The position numbers were made by a program, and so were the translations under genes. The notes under the pieces are model-generated. The model searched no databases. It was not told where the DNA came from and was given only the letters and a program-made list of their open reading frames with translations. From assembly GCA_030762895.1 (NCBI GenBank), contig JAUPTC010000131.1:26854-90853 (forward strand): a DNA stretch of 64,000 nucleotides, in the 5' to 3' direction. Position 1 is the stretch's first letter. Every line of letters starts with the position of its first letter. This DNA is from Sophora flavescens. Its lineage: Eukaryota > Streptophyta > Magnoliopsida > Fabales > Fabaceae. This document shows, one piece after another, positions 25,094 through 38,561 of the stretch.

Positions 25094-25705
25094 CACTTGA
25101 ACACACAATATCAAAAGATAACAAGAAATTATAAAATTCCTCACTACACCCCCTCACTTGTGCACACAAAGGTATTTCACTCAATTGGCTTTTTCCACAC
25201 AAGATGTAATTTTCACTCTTGCCTTTTTCCACTCAATTGTTCTCTCTTAGGCCTTAGAGGAGTCAAACACAATCCACACAAAAATCCAAAAATCAAGTAA
25301 CAAAAATCACAAAACTTATCAAAAAACAGGAGAATAAAATGAAAGGCTAGAAAAGCAAAGCTATGGGAAATAAGAACAAAGGAAGAAGGGAAATATTTTT
25401 TTCAAGAACACAAATTGCTCAAATAGACTTTTCTCTTCTCTTCTCTTTTTTTTTGCAATGTTTGATGCACACTTTTTTTTCCTTATAATTTGTGCAATTT
25501 TTTTCAAACTTTGAAGAATAGAATCAAACTTGCAATTTTTTTTCGAGCAAGAACAACAACCACGAAATTTTCCCTTCACAAATAGAATCAAAGTGTAATT
25601 TTTTTTTTTTTTTGATAGTTTGTTGGTTTAAAATAAGAAAAGAAGATAGGTAGAATATGAAGAACAAAACTCAAAAATTCAACCAAAGCCTATGGTTTGA
25701 TACCA

Positions 25706-26633
25706 TGATGACAACCAAATGGTGAGGTTGCCTTTGATGATCTTTTTGGTTGAATTTTAACAATTACAAATCCAAGTCAGAATTGAGTTGTAACATAAAA
25801 GGAAGAAAATATGAAAATGGTGAAGATTAGAGATGGTGATGGCGCCACAAACTAGAGAGTTTGATAAGCCAAGTGAGGTTCGCCACAAGAATCGTGGATT
25901 CTTGATAAGAACAAGATGGCTCAACCAAGAACCAAAGAGAGACAATTCCCTCACAGATGGATTTGATCCAAAATTAACATCAAAGTTGTTTATTCATGTG
26001 TTTAGGCATGTTACATATAGGGGTGTGGCTGCCAACATTTGGCTTCACCCTTTGTCTTCCCAATGATTCCATAACCCCCACATAACTAGCCTATTCATGA
26101 CTTACTAAACTCACACATAACTCAACCACTTAATAGTGACTTATTACCCTCCCTCTATCATTATGTAGCAGCCACACTTATTTCTCAAATTAAAAGTGTA
26201 ACTCCCACATAAGTAACAAAACATAAAAAAAGGCTAAAAACTTAAAGGAGTTACTATTGGTATGCAAACCAACAAGATTCCTCCCACTATGCACCCAAAT
26301 TCGAAATTCTTCATAAAACCCAAGTTTATTGCACTTTATTTAAAAGAAATAAACTAGAAAATGATAATATGGGAAGTGGACGTCCAAGCCCATCATGGGT
26401 CTTCAAGTTGGATGAGATAAGTAACCATTTTGTCCTCCACTCCATCAAGACTTGAACTTGGGCTTGTTTCCATCAAGGTTGACACTATTTGGTTTAGAAC
26501 TTCTTGGTCTTTCTTGGCTCTTGCTCTTGTCTTAGACCCACCAAGTCCTTTTAGCGCTCCTTGGTCCATGCTCCTTATTGGGCTCATATCATTCTTGATG
26601 ACAAGTTGACTTGCCCCCCTTTGGCTCATATCA
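25706..26633 (-). repeat. LTR 11, type A body with type B U5/PBS junction
   Basis: 928 bp. The body is type A, but the AG spacer between the LTR end and the PBS is missing, as in most right-hand units, and the PBS flank is altered. It looks mosaic. Confidence 0.9.
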
Positions 26634-27666
26634 TCCCCTCCTTCTTTGAGTGAATTCGACCTCGAATTAAAACAATCTTCATCACCAAAATTAGATATGG
26701 GTGGTCCATCTAAAGTATTCCTCACAATCACATTGGGTGCTTCAGACTTAAGTTCAAAATATATTTCAATAGGAGGTAAAGCAAGAGTGGGTGATTGGTT
26801 GAGCATTTGGGAATCCATGCAAGTTTCCAAACCATGGGGTACTTCCTTTTGGATGAGCTCTTCAATTACATCGGTTGTCTTGCGAGCTTCCATTGGAGGA
26901 ACATCTTCAATTTCCTTCAAAAGAGAATCAACACAAGTAGGCAAAGAGTTAGGAAAAACATCAAAACATGCATTTACTTTTTCCTCCTCACTTTTTGTTT
27001 TGCTCTCATCTTTTTCTTGTCTCTCACTCTTTTCCATACTCTCATTTTTTCACATTTTTTTCTTGATTCTTTTTCACATTTTCATCACTCTTCTTTTCAA
27101 AAATTTTTCACTCTTTTTTCTTTTTCTCTCAAATTAGGAGAGACTTCCATAGGTTTTTTCCATGAGCACTTGCCACGGCCTCCTTAGAGGTTGAGGTGTT
27201 GCCCTCATTCGTTAATTTGTTGTGAAGAACTCTATGGCAATGGTATGGAGCATATCTTCTCCTCATTATTTTTTCTCATCTCAACCCAAGTCTCAATAGG
27301 CTCCGTCCCACATCGTCTTCTCTCTTTTTGAAATTGATCCCACCAAACAAGTGCATAGTCCTTAAATTGAAGAGATGCTAACTTCATTTTCTTTTTCTCA
27401 TTGTAATTATTGCAATTGAACACTTGCTCTATCTTCATCTCCCATTCCAAATAGACTTGGGGATCATTCTTCCCATGAAAGGTAGGAACTTGGATCTTGA
27501 CCCTTTCAATTCTATCTTCTCGATTTTGAAGGATGGCAAGTCGTCTATCATAATTTGCACTCATTTGCTCCATTTGCCTTTGAAGGTTTTGTATTTGAGT
27601 AGTCATTCTAGCATAAAGAGTTGAAGACCTTGGAGAAAATGATGTACTATCTTCATGGGCTGCCAT
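26393..27666 (-). pseudogene. gag: gag 11, frameshifted
   Basis: The N piece (27232-27666) loses frame at an extra T near 27269 (ATTATTTTTTCTC), just after the EMRK motif. A C piece including the LTR tail (26393-27037) is open; a C-to-T change in the G-run gives RGASQ instead of GGASQ. Confidence 0.86.
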
Positions 27667-28286
27667 CACTTGAACACACAATATCAAAAGATAACAAGAA
27701 ATTATAAAATTCCTCACTACACCCCCTCACTTGTGCACACAAAGGTATTTCACTCAATTGGCTTTTTCCACACAAGATGTAATTTTCACTCTTGCCTTTT
27801 TCCACTCAATTGTTCTCTCTTAGGCCTTAGAGGAGTCAAACACAATCCACACAAAAATCCAAAAATCAAGTAACAAAAATCACAAAACTTATCAAAAAAC
27901 AGGAGAATAAAATGAAAGGCTAGAAAAGCAAAGCTATGGGAAATAAGAACAAAGGAAGAAGGGAAATATTTTTTTTCAAGAACACAAATTGCTCAAATAG
28001 ACTTTTCTCTTCTCTTCTCTTTTTTTTTTCCAAGATTTGATGCACACTTTTTTTTTCCTTATAATTTGTGCAATTTTTTTTTCAAACTTTGAAGAATAGA
28101 ATCAAACTTGCAATTTTTTTTTCGAGCAAGAACAACAACCACGAAATTTTCCCTTCACAAATAGAATCAAAGTGTAATTTTTTTTTTTTTTTGATAGTTT
28201 GTTGGTTTAAAAGAAGAAAAGAAGATAGGTAGAATATGAAGAACAAAACTCAAAAATTCAACCAAAGCCTAAGCTTTGATACCACT

Positions 28287-29214
28287 TGATGACAACCAAA
28301 TGGTGAGGTTGCCTTTGATGATCTTTTTGGTTGAATTTTAACAATTACAAATCCAAGTCAGAATTGAGTTGTAACATAAAAGGAAGAAAATATGAAAATG
28401 GTGAAGATTAGAGATGGTGATGGCGCCACAAACTAGAGAGTTTGATAAGCCAAGTGAGGTTCGCCACAAGAATCGTGGATTCTTGATAAGAACAAGATGG
28501 CTCAACCAAGAACCAAAGAGAGACAATTCCCTCACAGATGGATTTGATCCAAAATTAACATCAAAGTTGTTTATTCATGTGTTTAGGCATGTTACATATA
28601 GGGGTGTGGCTGCCAACATTTGGCTTCACCCTTTGTCTTCCCAATGATTCCATAACCCCCACATAACTAGCCTATTCATGACTTACTAAACTCACACATA
28701 ACTCAACCACTTAATAGTGACTTATTACCCTCCCTCTATCATTATGTAGCAGCCACACTTATTTCTCAAATTAAAAGTGTAACTCCCACATAAGTAACAA
28801 AACATAAAAAAAAGGCTAAAAACTTAAAGGAGTTACTATTGGTATGCAAACCAACAAGATTCCTCCCACTATGCACCCAAATTCGAAATTCTTCATAAAA
28901 CCCAAGTTTATTGCACTTTATTTAAAAGAAATAAACTAGAAAATGATAATATGGGAAGTGGACGTCCAAGCCCATCATGGGTCTTCAAGTTGGATGAGAT
29001 AAGTAACCATTTTGTCCTCCACTCCATCAAGACTTGAACTTGGGCTTGTTTCCATCAAGGTTGACACTATTTGGTTTAGAACTTCTTGGTCTTTCTTGGC
29101 TCTTGCTCTTGTCTTAGACCCACCAAGTCCTTTTAGCGCTCCTTGGTCCATGCTCCTTATTGGGCTCATATCATTCTTGATGACAAGTTGACTTGCCCCC
29201 CTTGGCTCATATCA
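28287..29214 (-). repeat. LTR 12, type A
   Basis: 928 bp, both ends intact, AG spacer present, short G-run. Confidence 0.92.
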
Positions 29215-30245
29215 TCCCCTCCTTCTTTGAGTGAATTCGACCTCGAATTAAAACAATCTTCATCACCAAAATTAGATATGGGTGGTCCATCTAAAGTATT
29301 CCTCACAATCACATTGGGTGCTTAGGACTTAAGTTCAAAATATATTTCAATAGGAGGTAAAGCAAGAGTGGGTGATTGGTTGAGCATTTGGGAATCCATG
29401 CAAGTTTCCAAACCATGGGGTACTTCCTTTTGGATGAGCTCTTCAATTACATCGGTTGTCTTGCGAGCTTCCATTGGAGGAACATCTTCAATTTCCTTCA
29501 AAAGAGAATCAACACAAGTAGGCAAAGAGTTAGGAAAAACATCAAAACATGCATATACTTTTTCCTCCTCACTTTTTGTTTTGCTCTCATCTTTTCTTGT
29601 CTCTCACTCTTTTCCATACTCTCATTTTTTTCACATTTTTTTCTTGATTCTTTTCACATTTTCATCACTCTTCTTTTCAAAAAAATTTTCACTCTTTTTC
29701 TTTTTCTCTCAAATTAGGAGAGACTTCCATAGGTTTTTTTCCATGAGCACTTGCCACGGCCTCCTTAGAGGTTGAGGTGTTGCCCTCATTCGTTAATTTG
29801 TTGTGAAGAACTCTATGGCAATGGTATGGAGCATATCTTCTCCTCATTATTTTCTCATCTCAACCCAAGTCTCAATAGGCTCCGTCCCACATCGTCTTCT
29901 CTCTTTTTGAAATTGATCCCACCAAACAAGTGCATAGTCCTTAAATTGAAGAGATGCTAACTTCATTTTCTTTTTCTCATTGTAATTATTGCAATTGAAC
30001 ACTTGCTCTATCTTCATCTCCCATTCCAAATAGACTTGGGGATCATTCTTCCCATGAAAGGTAGGAACTTGGATCTTGACCCTTTCAATTCTATCTTCTC
30101 GATTTTGAAGGATGGCAAGTCGTCTATCATAATTTGCACTCATTTGCTCCATTTGCCTTTGAAGGTTTTGTATTTGAGTAGTCATTCTAGCATAAAGAGT
30201 TGAAGACCTTGGAGAAAATGATGTACTATCTTCATGGGCTGCCAT
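28975..30245 (-). pseudogene. gag: gag 12, frameshifts and a nonsense codon
   Basis: The N piece ends at 29847 (a T lost in the run after EMRK). The codon for Glu in KSEAP is TAA, from CTTAGGACTT at 29321-29330. The same change is seen in unit 17. LTR tail 28975-29169 is open but separate. Confidence 0.86.
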
Positions 30246-30858
30246 CACTTGAACACACAATATCAAAAGATAACAAGAAATTATAAAATTCCTCACTACA
30301 CCCCCTCACTTGTGCACACAAAGGTATTTCACTCAATTGGCTTTTTCCACACAAGATGTAATTTTCACTCTTGCCTTTTTCCACTCAATTGTTCTCTCTT
30401 AGGCCTTAGAGAGTCAAACACAATCCACACAAAAATCCAAAAATCAAGTAACAAAAATCACAAAACTTATCAAAAAACAGGAGAATAAAATGAAAGGCTA
30501 GAAAAGCAAAGCTATGGGAAATAAGAACAAAGGAAGAAGGAAATATTTTTTTCAAGAACACAAATTGCTCAAATAGAATTTTCTCTTCTATTCTCTATTT
30601 TTTTACAATATTTCATGAACAATATTTTTTCCTTATAATTTGTGCAATTTTTTTTTCAAACTTTGAAGAATAGAATCAAACTTGCAATTTTTTTTCGAGC
30701 AAGAACAACAACCACGAAATTTTCCCTTCACAAATAGAATCAAAGTGTAATTTTTTTTTTTTTTTGATAGTTTGTTGGTTTAAAGAAGAAAAGAAGATAG
30801 GTAGAATATGAAGAACAAAACTCAAAAATTCAACCAAAGCCTAAGCTTTGATACCACT

Positions 30859-31784
30859 TGATGACAACCAAATGGTGAGGTTGCCTTTGATGATCTTTTT
30901 TGTTTGAATTTTAACAATTACAAAACCAGGTCAGAATTGAGTTGTAACATAAAAGGAAGAAAATATGAAAATGGTGAAGATTAGAGATGGTGATGGCGCC
31001 ACAAACTAGAGAGTTTGATAAGCCAAGTGAGGTTCGCCACAAGAATCGTGGATTCTTGATAAGAACAAGATGGCTCAACCAAGAACCAAAGAGAGACAAT
31101 TCCCTCACAGATGGATTTGATCCAAAATTAACATCAAAGTTGTTTATTCATGTGTTTAGGCATGTTACATATAGGGGGTGTGGCTGCCAACATTTGGCTT
31201 CACCCTTTGTCTTCCCAATGATTCCATAACCCCACATAACTAGCCTATTCATGACTTACTAAACTCCACATAACTCAACCACTTAATAGTGAATTATTAC
31301 CCTCCCTCTATCATTATGTAGCAGCCACACTTATTTCTCAAATTAAAAGTGTAACTCCCACATATGTAACAAAACATAAAAAAGTCTAAAAACTTAAAGG
31401 AGTTACTATTGGTATGCAAACCAACAAGATTCCTCCCACTATGCACCCAAATTCGAAATTCTTCATAAAACCCAAGTTTATTGCACTTTATTTAAAAGAA
31501 ATAAACTAGAAAATGATAATATGGGAAGTGGACGTCCAAGCCCATCATGGGTCTTCAAGTTGGATGAGATAAGTAACCATTTTGTCCTCCACTCCATCAA
31601 GACTTGAACTTGGGCTTGTTTCCATCAAGGTTGACACTATTTGGTTTAGAACTTCTTGGTCTTTCTTGGCTCTTGCTCTTGTCTTAGACCCACCAAGTCC
31701 TTTTAGCGCTCCTTGGTCCATGCTCCTTATTGGGCTCATATCATTCTTGATGACAAGTTGACTTGCCCCCCTTGGCTCATATCA
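30859..31784 (-). repeat. LTR 13, type A with scattered changes
   Basis: 926 bp. Several private changes appear, including one extra G next to the TATA candidate near 31175 and loss of a C near 31231. Leftward units have almost none of these. Confidence 0.9.
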
Positions 31785-32822
31785 TCCCCTCCTTCTTTGA
31801 GTGAATTCGACCTCGAATTAAAACAATCTTCATCACCAAAATTAGATATGGGTGGTCCATCTAAAGTATTCCTCACAATCACATTGGGTGCTTCAGACTT
31901 AAGTTCAAAATATATTTCAATAGGAGGTAAAGCAAGAGTGGGTGATTGGTTGAGCATTTGGGAATCCATGCAAGTTTCCAAACCATGGGGTACTTCCTTT
32001 TGGATGAGCTCTTCAATTACATCGGTTGTCTTGCGAGCTTCCATTGGAGGAACATCTTCAATTTCCTTCAAAAGAGAATCAACACAAGTAGGCAAAGAGT
32101 TAGGAAAAACATCAAAACATGCATTTACTTTTTCCTCCTCACTTTTTGTTTTGCTCTCATCTTTTTCTTGTCTCTCACTCTTTTCCATACTCTCATTTTT
32201 TTCACATTTTTTTTCTTGATTCTTTTTCACATTTTCATCACTCTTCTTTTCAAAAAAATTTTCACTCTTTTTTTCTTTTTCTCTCAAATTAGGAGAGACT
32301 TCCATAGGTTTTTTTCCATGAGCACTTGCCACGGCCTCCTTAGAGGTTGAGGTGTTGCCCTCATTCGTTAATTTGTTGTGAAGAACTCTATGGCAATGGT
32401 ATGGAGCATATCTTCTCCTCATTATTTTTCTCATCTCAACCCAAGTCTCAATAGGCTCACGTCCCACATCGTCTTCTCTCTTTTTGAAATTGATCCCACC
32501 AAACAAGTGCATAGTCCTTAAATTGAAGAGATGCTAACTTCATTTTCTTTTTCTCATTGTAATTATTGCAATTGAACACTTGCTCTATCTTCATCTCCCA
32601 TTCCAAATAGACTTGGGGATCATTCTTCCCATGAAAGGTAGGAACTTGGATCTTGACCCTTTCAATTCTATCTTCTCGATTTTGAAGGATGGCAAGTAGT
32701 CTATCATAATTTGCACTCATTTGCTCCATTTGCCTTTGAAGGTTTTGTATTTGAGTAGTCATTCTAGCATAAAGAGTTGAAGACCTTGGAGAAAATGATG
32801 TACTATCTTCATGGGCTGCCAT
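31545..32822 (-). pseudogene. gag: gag 13, one insertion in the capsid core
   Basis: The N piece (32457-32822) and middle piece (31736-32512) overlap. They are separated by an extra base at about 32459, where type A reads CTCCGTCC, type B CTCAGTCC and this copy CTCACGTCC. It has a private Leu at the R/Q site (YDRLLAI). The Lys/Glu tract itself is open. Confidence 0.86.
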
Positions 32823-33440
32823 CACTTGAACACACAATATCAAAAGATAACAAGAAATTATAAAATTCCTCACTACACCCCCTCACTTGTGCACACAAAG
32901 GTATTTCACTCAATTGGCTTTTTCCACACAAGATGTAATTTTCACTCTTGCCTTTTCCACTCAATTGTTCTCTCTTAGGCCTTAGAGGAGTCAAACACAA
33001 TCCACACAAAATCCAAAAATCAAGTAACAAAAATCACAAAACTTATCAAAAAACAGGAGAATAAAATGAAAGGCTAGAAAAGCAAAGCTATGGGAAATAA
33101 GAACAAAGGAAGAAGGGAAATATTTTTTTTCAAGAACACAAATTGCTCAAATAGACTTTTCTCTTCTCTTCTCTTTTTTTTTTCCAAGATTTGATGCACA
33201 CTTTTTTTTTCCTTATATTTTGTGAAATTTTTTTTTTCAAACTTTGAAGAATAGAATCAAACTTGCAATTTTTTTTTCGAGCAAGAACAACAACCACGAA
33301 ATTTTCCCTTCACAAATAGAATCAAAGTGTAATTTTTTTTTTTTTTGATAGTTTGTTGGTTTAAAAGAAGAAAAGAAGATAGGTAGAATATGAAGAACAA
33401 AACTCAAAAATTCAACCAAAGCCTAAGCTTTGATACCACT

Positions 33441-34364
33441 TGATGACAACCAAATGGTGAGGTTGCCTTTGATGATCTTTTTGGTTGAATTTTAACAATT
33501 ACAAATCCAAGTCAGAATTGAGTTGTAACATAAAAGGAAGAAAATATGAAAATGGTGAAGATTAGAGATGGTGATGGCGCCACAAACTAGAGAGTTTGAT
33601 AAGCCAAGTGAGGTTCGCCACAAGAATCGTGGATTCTTGATAAGAACAAGATGGCTCAACCAAGAACCAAAGAGAGACAATTCCCTCACAGATGGATTTG
33701 ATCCAAAATTAACATCAAAGTTGTTTATTCATGTGTTTAGGCATGTTACATATAGGGGTGTGGCTGCCAACATTTGGCTTCACCCTTTGTCTTCCCAATG
33801 ATTCCATAACCCCCACATAACTAGCCTATTCATGACTTACTAAACTCCACATAACTCAACCACTTAATAGTGACTTATTACCCTCCCTCTATCATTATGT
33901 AGCAGCCACACTTATTTCTCAAATTAAAGTGTAACTCCCACATAAGTAACAAAACATAAAAAAGGCTAAAAACTTAAAGGAGTTACTATTGGTATGCAAA
34001 CCAACAAGATTCCTCCCCACTATGCACCCAAATTCGAAATTCTTCATAAAACCCAAGTTTATTGCACTTTATTTAAAAGAAATAAACTAGAAAATGATAA
34101 TATGGGAAGTGGACGTCCAAGCCCATCATGGGTCTTCAAGTTGGATGAGATAAGTAACCATTTTGTCCTCCACTCCATCAAGACTTGAACTTGGGCTTGT
34201 TTCCATCAAGGTTGACACTATTTGGTTTAGAACTTCTTGGTCTTTCTTGGCTCTTGCTCTTGTCTTAGACCCACCAAGTCCTTTTTAGCTCCTTGGTCCA
34301 TGCTCCTTATTGGGCTCATATCATTCTTGATGACAAGTTGACTTGCCCCCCTTGGCTCATATCA
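33441..34364 (-). repeat. LTR 14, type A body
   Basis: 924 bp. Still CTCCCT and GLGG-type, with the AG spacer. The GCGC near 34288 is reduced by deletion, which disrupts the tail frame. Confidence 0.9.
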
Positions 34365-35394
34365 TCCCCTCCTTCTTTGAGTGAATTTGAGCCTCGAATT
34401 AAAACAATCTTCATCACCAAAATTAGATATGGGTGGTCCATCTAAAGTATTCCTCACAATCACATTGGGTGCTTCGGACTTAAGTTCAAAATATATTTCA
34501 ATAGGAGGTAAAGCAAGAGTGGGTGATTGGTTGAGCATTTGGGAATCCATGCAAGTTTCAAACCATGGGGTACTTCCTTTTGGATGAGCTCTTCAATTAC
34601 ATCGGTTGTCTTGCGAGCTTCCATTGGAGGAACATCTTCAATTTCCTTCAAAGGAGAATCAACACAAGTAGGCAAGAGTTAGGAAAAACATCAAAACATG
34701 CATTTACTTTTTCCTCCTCACTTTTTGTTTTGCTCTCATCTTTTCTTGTCTCTCACCCTTTCCATACTCTCATTTTTTTCACATTTTTTTCTTGATTCTT
34801 TTTCACATTTTCATCACTCTTCTTTTCAAAAAATTTTCACTCTTTTTTCTTTTCTCTCAAATTAGGGAGAGACTTCCCATAGGTTTTTTCCATGAGCACT
34901 TGCCACGGCCTCCTTAGAGGTTGAGGTGTTGCCCTCATTCGTTAATTTGTTGTGAAGAACTCTATGGCAATGGACTGGAGCAAATCTTCTCCTCGTTATT
35001 TTTCTCATCTCAACCCAAGTCTCGATAGGCTCAGTCCCACATCGTCTTCTCTCTTTTTGAAATTGATCCCCCCAAACAAGTGCATAGTCCTTAAATTGAA
35101 GAGATGCTAACTTCATTTTTCTTTTCTCATTGTAATTATTGCAATTGAACACTTGCTCTATCTTCATCTCCCATTCCAAATAGACTTGGGATCATTCTTC
35201 CCATGAAAGGTAGGAACTTGGATCTTGACCCTTTCAATTCTATCTTCTCGATTTTGAAGGATGGCAAGTTGTCTATCATAATTTGCACTCATTTGCTCCA
35301 TTTGCCTTTGAAGGTTTTGTATTTGAGTAGTCATTCTAGCATAAAGAGTTGAAGACCTTGGAGAAAATGATGTACTATCTTCATGGGCTGCCAT
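34126..35394 (-). pseudogene. gag: gag 14, type B, several frameshifts
   Basis: First unit with the B residues RQLAI and CTCAGTCC. Pieces at 35164-35394, 34862-35179 and 34362-34550. Single-base losses near 35190, 34558 and 34673 are among the breaks. Confidence 0.85.
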
Positions 35395-36000
35395 CACTTG
35401 AACACACAATATCAAAAGATAACAAGAAATTATAAAATTCCTCACTACACCCCCTCACTTGTGCACACAAAGGTATTTCACTCAATTGGCTTTTTCCACA
35501 CAAGATGTAATTTTCACTCTTGCCTTTTTCCACTCAATTGTTCTCTCTTAGGCCTTAGGAGTCAAACACAATCCACACAAAATCCAAAATCAAGTAACAA
35601 AAATCACAAAACTTATCAAAAAACAGGAGAATAAAATGAAGGCTAGAAAAGCAAAGCTATGGAAATAAGAACAAAGGAAGAAGGGAAATATTTTTTTCAA
35701 GAACACAAATTGCTCAAATAGACTTTTCTCTTCTCTTCTCTTTTTTTTTCCAAGATTTGATGCACACTTTTTTTTTCCTTATAATTTGTGCAATTTTTTT
35801 CAAACTTTGAAGAATAGAATCAAACTTGCAATTTTTTTTCGAGCAAGAACAACAACCACGAAATTTTTCCCTTCACAAATAGAATCAAAGTGTAATTTTT
35901 TTTTTTGATAGTTTGTTGGTTTAAAAAGAAGAAAAGAAGATAGGTAGAATATGAAGAACAAAACTCAAAAATTCAACCAAAGCCTAAGCTTTGATACCCA

Positions 36001-36926
36001 TGATGACAACCAAATGGTGAGGTTGCCTTTGATGATCTTTTTTTGGTTGAATTTTAGCAATTACAAATCAAGTCAGAATTGAGTTGTAACATAAAAGGAA
36101 GAAAATATGAAAATGGTGAAGATTAGAGATGGTGATGGCGCCACAAACTAGAGAGTTTGATAAGCCAAGTGAGGTTCGCCACAAGAATCGTGGATTCTTG
36201 ATAAGAACAAGATGGCTCAACCAAGAACCAAGAGAGACAATTCCCTCACGGATGGATTTGATCCAAAATTAACATCAAAGTTGTTTATTCATGTGTTTAG
36301 GCATGTTACATATAGGGTGTGGCTGCCAACATTTGGCTTCACCCTTTGTCTTCCCAATGATTCCATAACCCCCACATAACTAGCCTATTCATGACATACT
36401 AAACTCACACATAACTCAACCACTTAATAGTGACTTATTACCTCTCTCTATCATTATGTAGCAGCCACACTTATTTCTCAAATTAAAAAGTGTAACTCCC
36501 ACATAAGTAACAAAACATAAAAAAAGGCTAAAAACTTAAAGGAGTTACTATTGGTATGCAAACCAACAAGATTCCTCCCACTATGCACCCAAATTCAAAT
36601 TCTTCATAAAACCCAAGTTTATTGCACTTTATTTAAAAGAAATAAACTAGAAAATGATAATATGGGAAGTGGACGTCCAAGCCCATCATGGGTCTTCAAG
36701 TTGGATGAGATAAGTAACCATTTTGTCCTCCACTCCATCAAGACTTGAACTTGGGCTTGTTTCCATCAAGGTTGACACTATTTGGTTTAGAACTTCTTGG
36801 TCTTTCTTGGCTCTTGCTCTTGTCTTAGACCTACCAAGTCCTTTTAGTGCTCCTTGGTCCATGCTCCTTATTGGGCTCATATCATTCTTGATGACAAGTT
36901 GACTTGCCCCCCCTTGGCTCATATCA
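36001..36926 (-). repeat. LTR 15, type B
   Basis: 926 bp. Carries the B variants: CTCTCT near 36442, CCTACC instead of CCCACC near 36831, AGTGCTCC near 36846, and no AG spacer. Long G-run, tail frame open. Confidence 0.9.
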
Positions 36927-37952
36927 TCCCCTCCTTCTTTGAGTGAATTAGGCCTCGAATTAAAACAATCTTCATCACCAAAATTAGATATGGGTGGTCC
37001 ATCTAAAGTATTCCTCACAATCACATTGGGTGCTTCAGACTTAAGTTCAAAATATATTTCAATAGGAGGTAAAGCAGAGTGGGTGATTGGTTGAGCATTT
37101 GGGAATCCATGCAAGTTTCCAAACCATGGGGTACTTCCTTTTGGATGAGCTCTTCAATTACATCGTTGTCTTAGAGCTTCCATTGGAGGAACATCTTCAA
37201 TTTCCTTCAAAAGAGAATCAACACAAGTAGGCAAAAGAGTTAGGAAAAACATCAAAACATGCATTTACTTTTCCTCCTCACTTTTTGTTTTGCTCTCATC
37301 TTTTCTTGTCTCTCACTCTTTTCCATACTCTCATTTTTTTCACATTTTTTTCTTGATTCTTTTCATTTTCATCACTCTTCTTTTCAAAAATTTTTCACTC
37401 TTTTTTTTTTTCTCTCAAATTAGGAGAGACTTCCATGAGGTTTTTTCCATGAGCACTTGCCACGGCCTCCTTAGAGGTTGAGGTGTTGCCCTCATTCGTT
37501 AATTTGTTGTGAAGAACTCTATGGCAATGGTATGGAGCATATCTTCTCCTCATTATTTTCTCCATCTCAACCCCAAGTCTCAATAGGCTCCGTCCCACAT
37601 CGTCTTCTCTCTTTTTGAAATTGATCCCACCAAACAAGTGCATAGTCCTTAAATTGAAGAGATGCTAACTTCATTTCTTTTTCTCATTGTAATTATTGCA
37701 ATTGAACACTTGCTCTATCTTCATCTCCCATTCCAAAATAGACTTGGGATCATTCTTCCCATGAAAGGTAGGAACTTGGATCTTGACCCTTTCAATTCTA
37801 TCTTCTCGATTTTGAAGGATGGCAAGTTGTCTATCATAATTTGCACTCATTTGCTCCATTTGCCTTTGAGGTTTTGTATTTGAGTAGTCATTCTAGCATA
37901 AAGAGTTAGAAGACCTTGGAGAAAATGATGTACTATCTTCATGGGCTGCCAT
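36686..37952 (-). pseudogene. gag: gag 15, type B, frameshifted
   Basis: Pieces 37671-37859, 37395-37643 and 36686-37114; the last includes an in-frame LTR tail. B at RQLAI, A at CTCCGTCC. Confidence 0.85.
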
Positions 37953-38561
37953 CACTTGAACACACAATATCAAAAGATAACAAGAAATTATAAAATTCCT
38001 CACTACACCCCCTCACTTGTGCACACAAGGTATTTCACTCAATTGGCTTTTTCCACACAAGATGTAATTTTCACTCTTGCCTTTTTCCACTCAATTGTTC
38101 TCTCTTAGGCCTTAGAGGAGTCAAACACAATCCACACAAAAATCCAAAAATCAAGTAACAAAATCACAAAACTTATCAAAAAACAGGAGAATAAAATGAA
38201 AGGCTAGAAAAGCAAAGCTATGGGAAATAAGAACAAAGGAAGAAGGGGAAATATTTTTCAAGAACACAAATTGCTCAAATAGACTTTTCTCTTCTCTTCT
38301 CTTTTTTTTTTCAAAGATTTGATGCACCTTTTTTTTTCCTTATAATTTGTGCAATTTTTTTCAAACTTTGAAGAATAGAATCAAACTTGCAATTTTTTTC
38401 GAGCAAGAACAACAACCACAAATTTTCCCTTCACAAATAGAATCAAAGTGTAATTTTTTTTTTTTTTTGGATAGTTTGTTGGTTTAAAAGAAGAAAAGAA
38501 GATAGGTAGAATATGAAGAACAAAACTCAAAAATTCAACCAAAGCCTAAGCTTTGATACCA

